Assembly (NCBI GenBank): GCA_017464345.1
Contig: JAFUAH010000007.1
Span: 1-64,000 of the forward strand
From: Bacteroidaceae bacterium
Lineage (GTDB): Bacteria; Bacteroidota; Bacteroidia; Bacteroidales; Bacteroidaceae
DNA length: 64,000 nt
Direction: 5' to 3'
In this document: positions 25,743 to 32,975 of the stretch, piece by piece
Position numbering within the stretch: the first letter of the stretch is position 1
Layout: each line of letters starts with the position of its first letter
Translations under genes and position numbers: made by a program
The notes under the pieces: model-generated
The model's database searches: none
What the model was told of the DNA's origin: nothing
The model's input: the letters and a program-made list of their open reading frames with translations, nothing else

Positions 25743-27878
25743 ATGAAAAAATTTTTCCTCTCTGCACTGCTCTTGCTATGCTCGCTCACGGACATGGCAC
25801 AAAAGACGGTCTACATCCCCAACGAATGGCGCACGACGCGCACCGATACGCTGCTCTACGCCGAAAGCGACCCCGACGGGCGCTACACCTGGTCCAAGAC
25901 TCGCTCCAAGGAGACGGACAATGTCATTGTCTTCTGGGACAAATACTATGGCGACAAGGCTCCTAACGAACTGGCCAAGTCGAACGCTCTGTACGTAGAC
26001 ATTGACGACTTGCTCCAGAAAGCAGAAGCCTTCTATGACCTGGAGTGCCGCGAACTGGGCTTTGTGAATCCCGAGACCTCGAACCTCGCGAAGTACAAGG
26101 TGATGATACTCATGAACCACACTACCGACTGGGTGTGCTACGGCGGCGGCTATGACTATCAAGTGAGTGCCCTCTGGCTCAGCCCCTCCACCTGCCATCC
26201 AGTAGGCCATTCGGTGGCACACGAGGTAGGGCACTCCTTCCACTACATGTGCTACTCCGAGGACTCCAACCACGGGGCCAAGTCGAACGTACAGACGGGA
26301 TTCCACGGGGCTGTGGGCAACGGCAGCGTCACCTGGGAGCAGACAGCCCAGTGGCAGGCCAACCAGTCGTACCCGGAACTTATGTTCGACCAGAGCATCA
26401 ATGTCTTCCGCAACTCCCACAACCTGGCTTTCACCCACGAGTGGCACCGCTATCAGTCGTACTGGTTCTTCTACTATCTGTGCCAGATGACGGGCAAGCG
26501 CACAGCCGTGGCTGATGTTTGGAACTACTCCACCACCACGGTGCTGGACTTCAACCAGGCCCTGATGAAACAGCAGGGCTGGAGCGTGGCAGACCTCTAC
26601 CGCCACTATTACGATTATGCCGCACGCTGTGCCACATGGGACTTCGATGTCTCGGCACCCTATCGCACACCCTACATAGGCGACTTCCACTATGCTGCCG
26701 CACTCACTGACGACGGGTGCTACCAAGTGGCTTTCGAAAGTGCACCACAGTCCACGGGCTTCAACGTCATCCCCCTGCAGGTGCCCAGTGCCGGCACTCA
26801 GGTGGAGGCCACCTTCGTCTCCCTGCGCCCCAGCAACACCACCGCACTGGCACCAGGCGACCCCGCACGCTACCTCGACGGCAACACGCAGTGGGCCGAA
26901 AGCAAGCGCAGCACGTACTACACCACAGGGACGGCCTCCTACAAGGGCTTCCGCTTGGGCTACGTGGCACTGATGCAGGACGGCACACGACGCTACTTCC
27001 AGCAGGACAGCATCTACTGCAAGAGTACCAAGGCCGATACGGCCCTCGTCACAATGACCCTGCCGGAAGGCGTGGCACGCCTCTGGATGATAGTATCCCC
27101 GGCTCCCAGCAAGTACTACCAACACCTGTGGGACGAGAAGTACAACGTGAACGATGATGCCTGGCCCTATACAGTGGCCTTCCGGGGCACTGACATCGAC
27201 GAGTCGCACGCCACCGTCTATGCAGCCCCCACACTGGACGGACGCGAGATTTCCGATGTCTACTTCACCTATGACGTCTACCTGCCTGTGCGCTCCAACT
27301 ATGATGCCGTACCCGTCACCGTCAGTGGCATGGCGGCCCAGCTCCTAGGCACGGCACTGCAGATGCCGACCAGCGACATTGCCAGCAAGATGACAACCTA
27401 CGCTGCTGCAGGCCCCAAGGCCGACAAAGTGATGTTCTATCCTATCAAACCGTCGGAATTCACCATCGTCAAGCGTGGTAGCACGGCCAACGGCTACGGC
27501 CACTGGTTCAACGCCGCAGGCAATGCCACAGACTACGGCAGCGGCTTCCTCTTCTCTGAGTTCAATGCCACCAGCCTGACCTTCAACATCGGACAATACC
27601 CCGGTAAAGTGAAGGCCGGACAGACCTACAACATCGGGCAGGCACTGGTCTACAACGACGGCACGCAGACGGCCACGGCCTATTTCCGTTTCCGCGTGCA
27701 CATCACCGACGGACAGGCGGGGGCCGAACTGGCTGAGAAGACCAATGTCATCGCAGACATCCCGACCGCAGCCCCGGCTGGCAGCCATGCCACCTACGAC
27801 CTCAGCGGCCGACGCGTACAGCGCTCCACTGCCGGACTATACATCATTGACGGCAAGAAGGTGGTGGTGCGGCACTAA
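25743..27878 (+). CDS. Secreted HExGH protein with DUF6055-like and DUF4859-like domains
   Basis: 711-aa exported protein with signal peptide ending near DMAQ. Residues about 20-330 resemble DUF6055, including VAHEVGHSFHYMCY, a HExGH motif that could hold a metal as in metallopeptidases, and VSALWLSPSTCHPVGHS before it. Residues about 500-660 resemble DUF4859 (YDVYLPVRSNYDAVPVTVSG, GYGHWFNAAGNATDYGSG). The C-terminus is YDLSGRRVQRSTAGLYIIDG then KKVVVRH, a T9SS-like tail. Peptidase activity is unproven; a carbohydrate-binding surface role is equally possible. It ends 10 nt from convergent mtnN, and no terminator is visible between them. Confidence 0.82.
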   Translation: MKKFFLSALLLLCSLTDMAQKTVYIPNEWRTTRTDTLLYAESDPDGRYTWSKTRSKETDNVIVFWDKYYGDKAPNELAKSNALYVDIDDLLQKAEAFYDLECRELGFVNPETSNLAKYKVMILMNHTTDWVCYGGGYDYQVSALWLSPSTCHPVGHSVAHEVGHSFHYMCYSEDSNHGAKSNVQTGFHGAVGNGSVTWEQTAQWQANQSYPELMFDQSINVFRNSHNLAFTHEWHRYQSYWFFYYLCQMTGKRTAVADVWNYSTTTVLDFNQALMKQQGWSVADLYRHYYDYAARCATWDFDVSAPYRTPYIGDFHYAAALTDDGCYQVAFESAPQSTGFNVIPLQVPSAGTQVEATFVSLRPSNTTALAPGDPARYLDGNTQWAESKRSTYYTTGTASYKGFRLGYVALMQDGTRRYFQQDSIYCKSTKADTALVTMTLPEGVARLWMIVSPAPSKYYQHLWDEKYNVNDDAWPYTVAFRGTDIDESHATVYAAPTLDGREISDVYFTYDVYLPVRSNYDAVPVTVSGMAAQLLGTALQMPTSDIASKMTTYAAAGPKADKVMFYPIKPSEFTIVKRGSTANGYGHWFNAAGNATDYGSGFLFSEFNATSLTFNIGQYPGKVKAGQTYNIGQALVYNDGTQTATAYFRFRVHITDGQAGAELAEKTNVIADIPTAAPAGSHATYDLSGRRVQRSTAGLYIIDGKKVVVRH

Positions 27879-27888
27879 ACTGGCCCCT

Positions 27889-28578
27889 CTATATATGCTG
27901 TAGGAATTCGCGAGTGACGCCGAACGAACGGTCGGCCATTTCCTCCCAGAAGTTCTCATACTGTTGTTGGTGTCCTTTGGCTCCTGGTGTATCGCTGATG
28001 ATGCGGAAGGAGACGAAGGGCACCCCTTGTATGTGACACACCTGGGCAATGGCAGCCGACTCCATATCCACGGCCAGCCCGTCGGGGAACGCCGTCTTGA
28101 TGGCATCCAGCGACTGGCGCGAGGTGATGAACTGGTCGCCCGTGCAGATGAGTCCGGCATGGATACGCGTCGGTGTGTGCAGCCCCATGGCTACGTCCAC
28201 CAGGCGGGCATCGCCATCGAAGAAACGAGGCAGCCCCTGCACCTGGCCCGGCTCGCAGCACAGTCCCACGCCGCAATCCACGTCGTGGTACACCAGACGG
28301 CAGCTCACTACCACGTCCATCACCTCCAGCCCGGCATCGATGCCGCCGGCACAACCCGTCGATACAATGCACCCAGGTCCGTAGTGCTCAATCATCAGCG
28401 TCGCCCCCATGGCAGCATTGACCTTGCCTATGCCACATTGCAGCAGCACCACCTCATGATCCCCAATACGCCCCGTCGTAAACACCAGCCCGCCCCGCTC
28501 CTCGCGGCGGACATCCTCCATCAGCCGTGCCAGCTGGTCGAACTCGACCGTCATGGCCACTATCACGCCTATCTTCAT
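27889..28578 (-). CDS. mtnN: 5'-methylthioadenosine/S-adenosylhomocysteine nucleosidase
   Basis: 229-aa enzyme that hydrolyses MTA and SAH to adenine plus the thioribose, clearing inhibitors of methyl transfer and feeding autoinducer-2 chemistry. Key residues match the family: catalytic-site Glu12 (VAMTVEF), GKVNAAMGATLMI, STGCAGGID, the nucleoside-binding AVDMESAAIAQVCH and the Asp in RIISDTPG that protonates adenine. Length is typical. It stands alone, convergent with the secreted HExGH gene. Confidence 0.95.
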   Translation of the reverse strand: MKIGVIVAMTVEFDQLARLMEDVRREERGGLVFTTGRIGDHEVVLLQCGIGKVNAAMGATLMIEHYGPGCIVSTGCAGGIDAGLEVMDVVVSCRLVYHDVDCGVGLCCEPGQVQGLPRFFDGDARLVDVAMGLHTPTRIHAGLICTGDQFITSRQSLDAIKTAFPDGLAVDMESAAIAQVCHIQGVPFVSFRIISDTPGAKGHQQQYENFWEEMADRSFGVTREFLQHI

Positions 28579-28883
28579 ATACGATTCTTTTTTTATTGGT
28601 TTCCGCCTGCGAAGTTACAAATTAAAAATGACATCTCTGCCAACTTTCGGCCGAATTATCTGCCGACCGTCCCCTTTGTCCATAATTATCACATCTCTCC
28701 CCCAAGCCCCCTATACAGGGCTTGCATAACTCCGGCATGGGGGGCATAACCCCTTCCCAGACACCCTGGAATGTAAGGATTTTCGCCTCTTGCAAAACTG
28801 GGAAATATGCATTTCCGCTTAAATTCAAATAAGAAGGGCAAAAAGCAGATTAGTATAGAAGCTCATCTTCATTTTTTTTCACA
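28579..28883. other. Intergenic stretch with small palindromes, no gene seen
   Basis: About 300 nt between mtnN and the candidate RNA promoter. It holds CAAGCCC/GGGCTTG (28704-28725) with an 8-nt loop and a GGGG...CCCC mini-stem near 28739-28753. A weak -7-like TAACTTCG (28610-28617, minus strand) could serve mtnN. I see no supportable open reading frame. Confidence 0.4.
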
Positions 28884-28887
28884 TTTG

Positions 28888-28920
28888 TTTGCATTGTTTT
28901 ACAAAAAGTTTGTATATTTG
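28888..28920 (+). promoter_or_regulatory. Promoter of the candidate structured RNA
   Basis: TTTG at 28888-28891 (another at 28884-28887), a 21-nt spacer, and a perfect TATATTTG at 28913-28920. Transcription should start near 28927, far from the next ORF at 29182, so the first product is a leader or an independent RNA. Confidence 0.65.
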
Positions 28921-28926
28921 CGCCAT

Positions 28927-29115
28927 GCTTAGCGAAGCATAAACAAATTTTTAGCTCTATTTCCCGAACGAACTAGCACCTCAGACGGATTTTTTTAGAG
29001 CTCTATCTATGACCAATAGGAGTATGCGCTGTGTAGCGTGGACTTCTCCATATGGTTATAGAGGCTGTGCTAGGCCTGTTCGGGAATATGGCAGGTCTGC
29101 GCTTTTCTTTTGCTC
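28927..29115 (+). ncRNA. Candidate 6S-like RNA (long bulged hairpin)
   Basis: The segment folds back on itself. An outer stem TTCCCGAAC (28961-28969) pairs with GTTCGGGAA (29078-29086); a second stem CTAGCAC (28973-28979) pairs with GTGCTAG (29067-29073), continued by CTC/GAG. Inside is a large open region of about 75 nt with a smaller GGAG...CTCC/CGCT...AGCG hairpin, and a 5' hairpin ATGCTT...AAGCAT starts the transcript. A T-rich run GCTTTTCTTTTGC follows at 29100-29113. A rod with a central bubble and its own strong promoter is the 6S RNA layout, but the alternative is a structured leader for the downstream lipoprotein gene. Ends are approximate. Confidence 0.45.
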
Positions 29116-29181
29116 AAAAGTTAGTACAACATCCTGCCACGTGAGCGGAACCAGATTACTAACCTATTAATAACCAAAAGT

Positions 29182-30273
29182 ATGAGCAAAAGAAGTCTTC
29201 TTGTCCTACTGAGCATCGCACTGACGGCTACAGTAAGCGTCGGCCTCACCTCCTGCGGCGACGACCCCGACCCCGTGACACCTACCCCCACCCCCGACCC
29301 GGGCATCGTGACGCCAACTCCCGACTCCACTCCCACCAATTACGCATGGCCGACATGGACGGACATCAACGGTAAGAATGTGAGGCTGCTGAGCATGAGT
29401 GAGCAATATTATGATGAAATAGATAACTATTTCTACACATACGACCAGGCGGGCCACCTCTCCAGCGTATTCGGTGACGGCGTAAAGTGGACAAGCCAGA
29501 ACACCTTCACCATAAAGAGTGAGTACGATGACGGAAGCTACACCATCACAGTCACCCTGAACAACGACGGCCTCATCAGCACCCTCATATATGAAGAGAT
29601 AGAAAACGACGGTGAATATGAAAAAGCGACGGTTACATATACCTATAATAGCAACAAGCAACTGATACGCATCAATGATGTGGGGGAATGGAGCGAAGAT
29701 GATGGCGACGACAAAGGCACATATTCCGCTATAGAAGATTATACCTGGAGCAACGGCAACCTGACGGCCACACTGTATTCGGCGAGCGAAGAATACTACG
29801 ATGAGGGGGTAAAGGAAACAGAGGAAGACAGCGGTTCGTCCGCCGTCACCTACAGCAGCCAGCAGAACCCCACACGGCAGTTCCCCTATGCCCTGGCCTA
29901 TGAAGGCATAGATGCGTCATTCCCCGAACTGGCGGCACTCGGGCTCTTCGGCATTGGCCCCAAGAACCTGCCTTCCAGTGCAACGTGGAGCTACAGCACG
30001 ACATCGGGGATATACTTCATCTACGCGCTGAACAACAACGGCACCATAGCTTCCGAGAAATACTACTACTATAACTACAATAGCAATTATACCTACAATA
30101 TTGCCTACAACTACGGAGATAGCACGGACAATGGTGACAATGGCGACAATGGTGGCGGGTTCAATCCCGGCGGAGGCAACAACAACGACGACATCTACAA
30201 GAAAGTGCCCCAAAAGCAAAAACTTTCGATGCCCCACCGCATCCATCGCCGCCATACGACAAGACAGAAATAA
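29182..30273 (+). CDS. DUF4595-like lipoprotein with proline-rich linker
   Basis: 363-aa lipoprotein: lipobox LTSC, then GDDPDPVTPTPTPDPG, an acidic Pro/Thr-rich linker of the kind that lifts a domain off the membrane. Residues about 55-300 are RHS-like beta repeats (FYTYDQAGHLSSVFGDG, VTYTYNSNKQLIRIND, YTWSNGNLTATLYS) resembling DUF4595. The last 60 residues change character: Asn/Gly/Asp-rich spacer, then a strongly basic tail (PHRIHRRHTTRQK). The tail may come from a past frameshift or be an extension. Function unknown; probably surface exposed. The next small lipoprotein gene is 63 nt downstream. Confidence 0.75.
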   Translation: MSKRSLLVLLSIALTATVSVGLTSCGDDPDPVTPTPTPDPGIVTPTPDSTPTNYAWPTWTDINGKNVRLLSMSEQYYDEIDNYFYTYDQAGHLSSVFGDGVKWTSQNTFTIKSEYDDGSYTITVTLNNDGLISTLIYEEIENDGEYEKATVTYTYNSNKQLIRINDVGEWSEDDGDDKGTYSAIEDYTWSNGNLTATLYSASEEYYDEGVKETEEDSGSSAVTYSSQQNPTRQFPYALAYEGIDASFPELAALGLFGIGPKNLPSSATWSYSTTSGIYFIYALNNNGTIASEKYYYYNYNSNYTYNIAYNYGDSTDNGDNGDNGGGFNPGGGNNNDDIYKKVPQKQKLSMPHRIHRRHTTRQK

Positions 30274-30336
30274 GAAACGACCATCAACAAGCACTTTTAC
30301 ATTCCTTATTTATTAACCCTCAAAAAACAAACGACA

Positions 30337-30699
30337 ATGAAAAAGTTTTTCAGTATTTTGATGCTGGCCATGCTGGCCGTGTGTACCATGACCATGGTGT
30401 CGTGTAAGGACGATGACGACACCCCCACTGGTATCCACATCACCAACGGTTCATCGTACTCCTTCAACCGCTTTACGGTGGTCTATCTCAACGACAAGAG
30501 CAACAACGGCGGAGAGATTATTTCCACCCAAAATTTCGGCACACTCAATCCCCAGGGTAGCGTGACATCCACCATACCCGCCGGAGCCGCCTACTACTAT
30601 CTCTACATGGTCAATGGCTCTGACTCTTACGTTTCGGCCGACTATGCCATATCCGTCATCAACCTGAACATCGACAACAACTTCAGATGGTATAACTAA
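30337..30699 (+). CDS. Small lipoprotein of unknown function
   Basis: 120-aa predicted lipoprotein with lipobox MVSC followed by KDDDD, again a surface-export type signal. The mature part of about 95 residues is a single small beta-rich domain (SYSFNRFTVVYLNDKSNNGG ... DSYVSADYAISVINLNIDNN). I do not recognise a family. It probably shares a transcript with the preceding lipoprotein and is followed by a strong terminator. Confidence 0.75.
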   Translation: MKKFFSILMLAMLAVCTMTMVSCKDDDDTPTGIHITNGSSYSFNRFTVVYLNDKSNNGGEIISTQNFGTLNPQGSVTSTIPAGAAYYYLYMVNGSDSYVSADYAISVINLNIDNNFRWYN

Positions 30700-30731
30700 C
30701 AAAGAATCAGCAAATAGAAAAGAATGAAAAG

Positions 30732-30764
30732 AGTCTGGCCGGGGCACCATGTCCCGGCCAGACT
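30732..30764 (+). terminator. Intrinsic terminator after the small lipoprotein gene
   Basis: 12-bp GC-rich stem AGTCTGGCCGGG / CCCGGCCAGACT with a 9-nt loop, followed by TTCTTTC. It is 33 nt after the stop codon. Confidence 0.85.
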
Positions 30765-30820
30765 TTCTTTCAAAAATGCCTCTTCCCACAAAATCGCATG
30801 CAATAAATCTGCCGAATCAT

Positions 30821-30851
30821 TTTGCATTTCGCCCGATTTGCATTACCTTTG
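30821..30851 (+). promoter_or_regulatory. Promoter of the mntA-hepT operon
   Basis: TTTG (30821-30824), exact 19-nt spacer, TACCTTTG (30844-30851): both boxes match consensus. The antitoxin ATG follows 24 nt later. Confidence 0.8.
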
Positions 30852-30875
30852 CTGTGAATCCACGAAGAACTGCGT

Positions 30876-31175
30876 ATGAGCACACAGACCATGACCCGAA
30901 AAATAGCCGATTACTTCAAGACAAAACCCGTCGTGAAGGCATGGCTTTTCGGTTCCTTTGCCCGTGGTGAAGAGACACCAGACAGCGACATTGACATTCT
31001 GGTAGAATACGATAAGGACGCAAAAATATCCCTACTGACCATTTCGCACATGATGGGAGAACTGGAACAAAGTACAGGCCGACGCGTGGATTTGATAGAG
31101 AATGGATGTTTACTCCCCTTTGCCGTGGCCTCCGCAAACCGTGACAAGAAACTGATTTATGAGAGAAGAGATTAG
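30876..31175 (+). CDS. mntA: MntA-type nucleotidyltransferase antitoxin
   Basis: 99-aa minimal nucleotidyltransferase. The family signature GSx10DxD is complete: GSFARGEETPDSDIDILVEY around residues 26-45, with a later acidic residue in RRVDLIEN. In characterised MntA/HepT pairs the antitoxin adenylylates a Tyr of the toxin to silence it. The gene overlaps hepT by 17 nt, the usual arrangement, and the pair has a consensus promoter. Confidence 0.9.
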   Translation: MSTQTMTRKIADYFKTKPVVKAWLFGSFARGEETPDSDIDILVEYDKDAKISLLTISHMMGELEQSTGRRVDLIENGCLLPFAVASANRDKKLIYERRD

Positions 31176-31515
31176 AAATCTGGAACGGCTTGAGCACATA
31201 AATGAAGCCATTAATGTGCTCATCGAGTATCAAACGGCACATACACTGGAAGAGGCCAAGTCCAACCCCGTCGTATATTTCGGTTTGGTGAAACATGTGG
31301 AAATCATTGGAGAAGCTGTCTATAAACTAACACTCGAATATCGGGCCAAACACAACGAGGTCAATTGGGGAGACATTGAACGCATGCGACATGTATTGGT
31401 ACACGGCTACTACAAAATCCGTCCACAACAACTGTGGCAAACAATAGTGGAAGACATTCCCAATCTGAAACCAGTCATTGTGCGACTGATACAAGAAGAG
31501 AAAGAAAAGGGCTAA
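31159..31515 (+). CDS. hepT: HepT-type HEPN ribonuclease toxin
   Basis: 118-aa all-helical HEPN protein. The RNase motif Rx4HxY is intact in MRHVLVHGYYKIRP (about residues 77-85), with the Tyr that MntA modifies. The preceding VKHVEIIGEAVYKL is typical of the family. An intact motif suggests an active toxin. It ends 26 nt before the first deoxynucleoside kinase gene on the same strand, so those kinases may be read from the toxin-antitoxin promoter. Confidence 0.9.
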   Translation: MREEIRNLERLEHINEAINVLIEYQTAHTLEEAKSNPVVYFGLVKHVEIIGEAVYKLTLEYRAKHNEVNWGDIERMRHVLVHGYYKIRPQQLWQTIVEDIPNLKPVIVRLIQEEKEKG

Positions 31516-31541
31516 CGAAACAATATCACAGAGAGGCACTG

Positions 31542-32171
31542 ATGCACATCGTCATCGCAGGAAACATAGGCAGCGGAAAGACCACACTCACCAACCTGCT
31601 GGCCAAGCACTACGAATGGGAACCCAGGTTCGAGGCCGTGGCGCATAACCCCTACCTTGAGGACTACTACGGCGACATCGAGCGGTGGGCCTTCAACCTG
31701 GAGGTGTACTTCCTGAAGGAGCGCTTCAAGGACTGCCTCTCCATCGACCAGAGCCCCAAGACCATCATACAGGATCGCAGCATATACGAGGGCGTGTATG
31801 TCTTTGCCGCCAACAACCGGCAGATGGGGCAGCTCTCGGACCGCGACTACGAGACGTACATGGAACTCTTCCAGCAGATGCTGACCCAGCTGCGCGTGCC
31901 CGACCTGATGATATACCTGCGTGCCGACATCGCCCACCTGGTGGAGAACATACAGAAGCGCGGACGCGACTACGAACAGACCATACAAATCGAATACCTG
32001 CAAGGACTGAACGAACTGTACGAGCAGTTTATCTACGAGAAGTACCCCGGACGCGTGCTCACGGTCGATGTGAACAACCTCGACTACCTACACCGCCCCG
32101 AAGACCTCAAGGGCATCATCAACCAGATAGACACCCTGCTCTTCGGACTGTTCCCGCTGCAAGACTCATAA
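31542..32171 (+). CDS. Deoxynucleoside kinase, first of a tandem pair
   Basis: 209-aa purine-type deoxynucleoside kinase that phosphorylates salvaged deoxynucleosides. The P-loop GNIGSGKTT is at residues 7-15, the DRS-type motif at IIQDRSIYEGVY, and the lid is KRGRDYEQTIQIEYLQGLN. The ATG at 31542 gives the family N-terminus MHIVIAGN; a longer frame from 31434 runs inside hepT and is rejected. The stop codon lies inside a perfect 18-bp tandem repeat. Likely acts with the neighbouring paralog. Confidence 0.92.
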   Translation: MHIVIAGNIGSGKTTLTNLLAKHYEWEPRFEAVAHNPYLEDYYGDIERWAFNLEVYFLKERFKDCLSIDQSPKTIIQDRSIYEGVYVFAANNRQMGQLSDRDYETYMELFQQMLTQLRVPDLMIYLRADIAHLVENIQKRGRDYEQTIQIEYLQGLNELYEQFIYEKYPGRVLTVDVNNLDYLHRPEDLKGIINQIDTLLFGLFPLQDS

Positions 32172-32204
32172 GACCCATTAGACCTATAAGACCCATTAGA
32201 CCTA
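32169..32204 (+). repeat. Two perfect 18-bp tandem repeats between the kinase genes
   Basis: The unit TAAGACCCATTAGACCTA occurs twice head to tail; the first copy begins with the stop codon of the first kinase gene. A shorter imperfect copy (AAGACTCA) precedes it. It is a possible slippage site that sets intergenic spacing. Confidence 0.85.
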
Positions 32205-32210
32205 AAAGCC

Positions 32211-32837
32211 ATGCACATTGCCATTGCCGGAAACATCGGATGCGGAAAGACCACACTCACCAAACTGCTGGCCAAGCGGTACGGCTGGACTCCACAGTTC
32301 GAACCCGTGGATAACAACCCCTACCTGAAGGACTACTATGCCGACATGGCACGCTGGTCCTTCAACCTGCAAATCTACTTCCTCAACAAGCGTTTTCGCG
32401 ACGTAGTGGAAATCTCCAAGTCCAAGGAGTATATCATACAGGACCGCACCATCTTCGAGGATGCCTGCATCTTTGCACCGAACCTGCACAACAAGGGGCT
32501 CATGAGCGACCGCGACTTCGCCAACTACCGCGAGCTCTTCGACCTCATGATGTCGCTGGTACGGCTGCCGGACCTGATGATTTACATCCGTTCCAGCATC
32601 TCGAACCTGGTGAGTCAGATACAGAAGCGCGGACGTGCCTACGAGCAGTCTATACAGATTGACTACCTGCAGGGCCTCAACGACCTTTACGAAGAGTGGA
32701 TACGCTCGTACCAAGGGCCCCTGCTCATCGTAGATGGCGACACCTGCAAGTTCGGCGACGACCCGAAGGCCTTCCAGACCATCACCGACGGCATCGATGC
32801 CAACCTCTACGGTCTCTTCCCGCTGGGCGAGAAATGA
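32211..32837 (+). CDS. Deoxynucleoside kinase, second of a tandem pair
   Basis: 208-aa paralog of the preceding gene with P-loop GNIGCGKTT (residues 7-15), IIQDRTIFEDACIFAPNL and lid KRGRAYEQSIQIDYLQGLN. Differences fall at substrate-proximal positions (EAVAHNPYLEDYY versus EPVDNNPYLKDYY; RSIYEGVYVF versus RTIFEDACIF). Such tandem pairs in lactobacilli encode dAdo- and dGuo/dCyd-type subunits that associate; a similar division of labour is inferred here. Confidence 0.92.
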   Translation: MHIAIAGNIGCGKTTLTKLLAKRYGWTPQFEPVDNNPYLKDYYADMARWSFNLQIYFLNKRFRDVVEISKSKEYIIQDRTIFEDACIFAPNLHNKGLMSDRDFANYRELFDLMMSLVRLPDLMIYIRSSISNLVSQIQKRGRAYEQSIQIDYLQGLNDLYEEWIRSYQGPLLIVDGDTCKFGDDPKAFQTITDGIDANLYGLFPLGEK

Positions 32838-32870
32838 ACGGGCACTATTATATACAGACCACGAAAAATC

Positions 32871-32965
32871 ACAGACCACGAATTACACGAATTTCACGAA
32901 CCACAGGCTACGCCCTTCTTATGGACACAAAGCAGTTCGTGAAATTCGTGTAATTCGTGGTCTGT
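32871..32965. repeat. Perfect 31-bp inverted repeat between convergent genes
   Basis: The arms 32871-32901 and 32935-32965 are exact reverse complements (core CACGAATTACACGAATTTCA) around a 33-nt loop. A partial third copy of the arm start (ACAGACCACGAA) lies at 32855-32866. The element sits between the second kinase gene and rfbB, which converge, so it may work as a terminator. Related degenerate words (GCTAATTCGTGGTTCTTT near 46770, GCGTAATTCGCAG near 49460) suggest a dispersed genomic repeat. Confidence 0.9.
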
Positions 32966-32975
32966 ATTTACTGTA

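Noticed and set aside
28739..28753. Possible riboswitch upstream of mtnN
   Set aside because: Only small unrelated stems were found, no SAM/SAH riboswitch signature, and no clear promoter placing the region in the mtnN leader.
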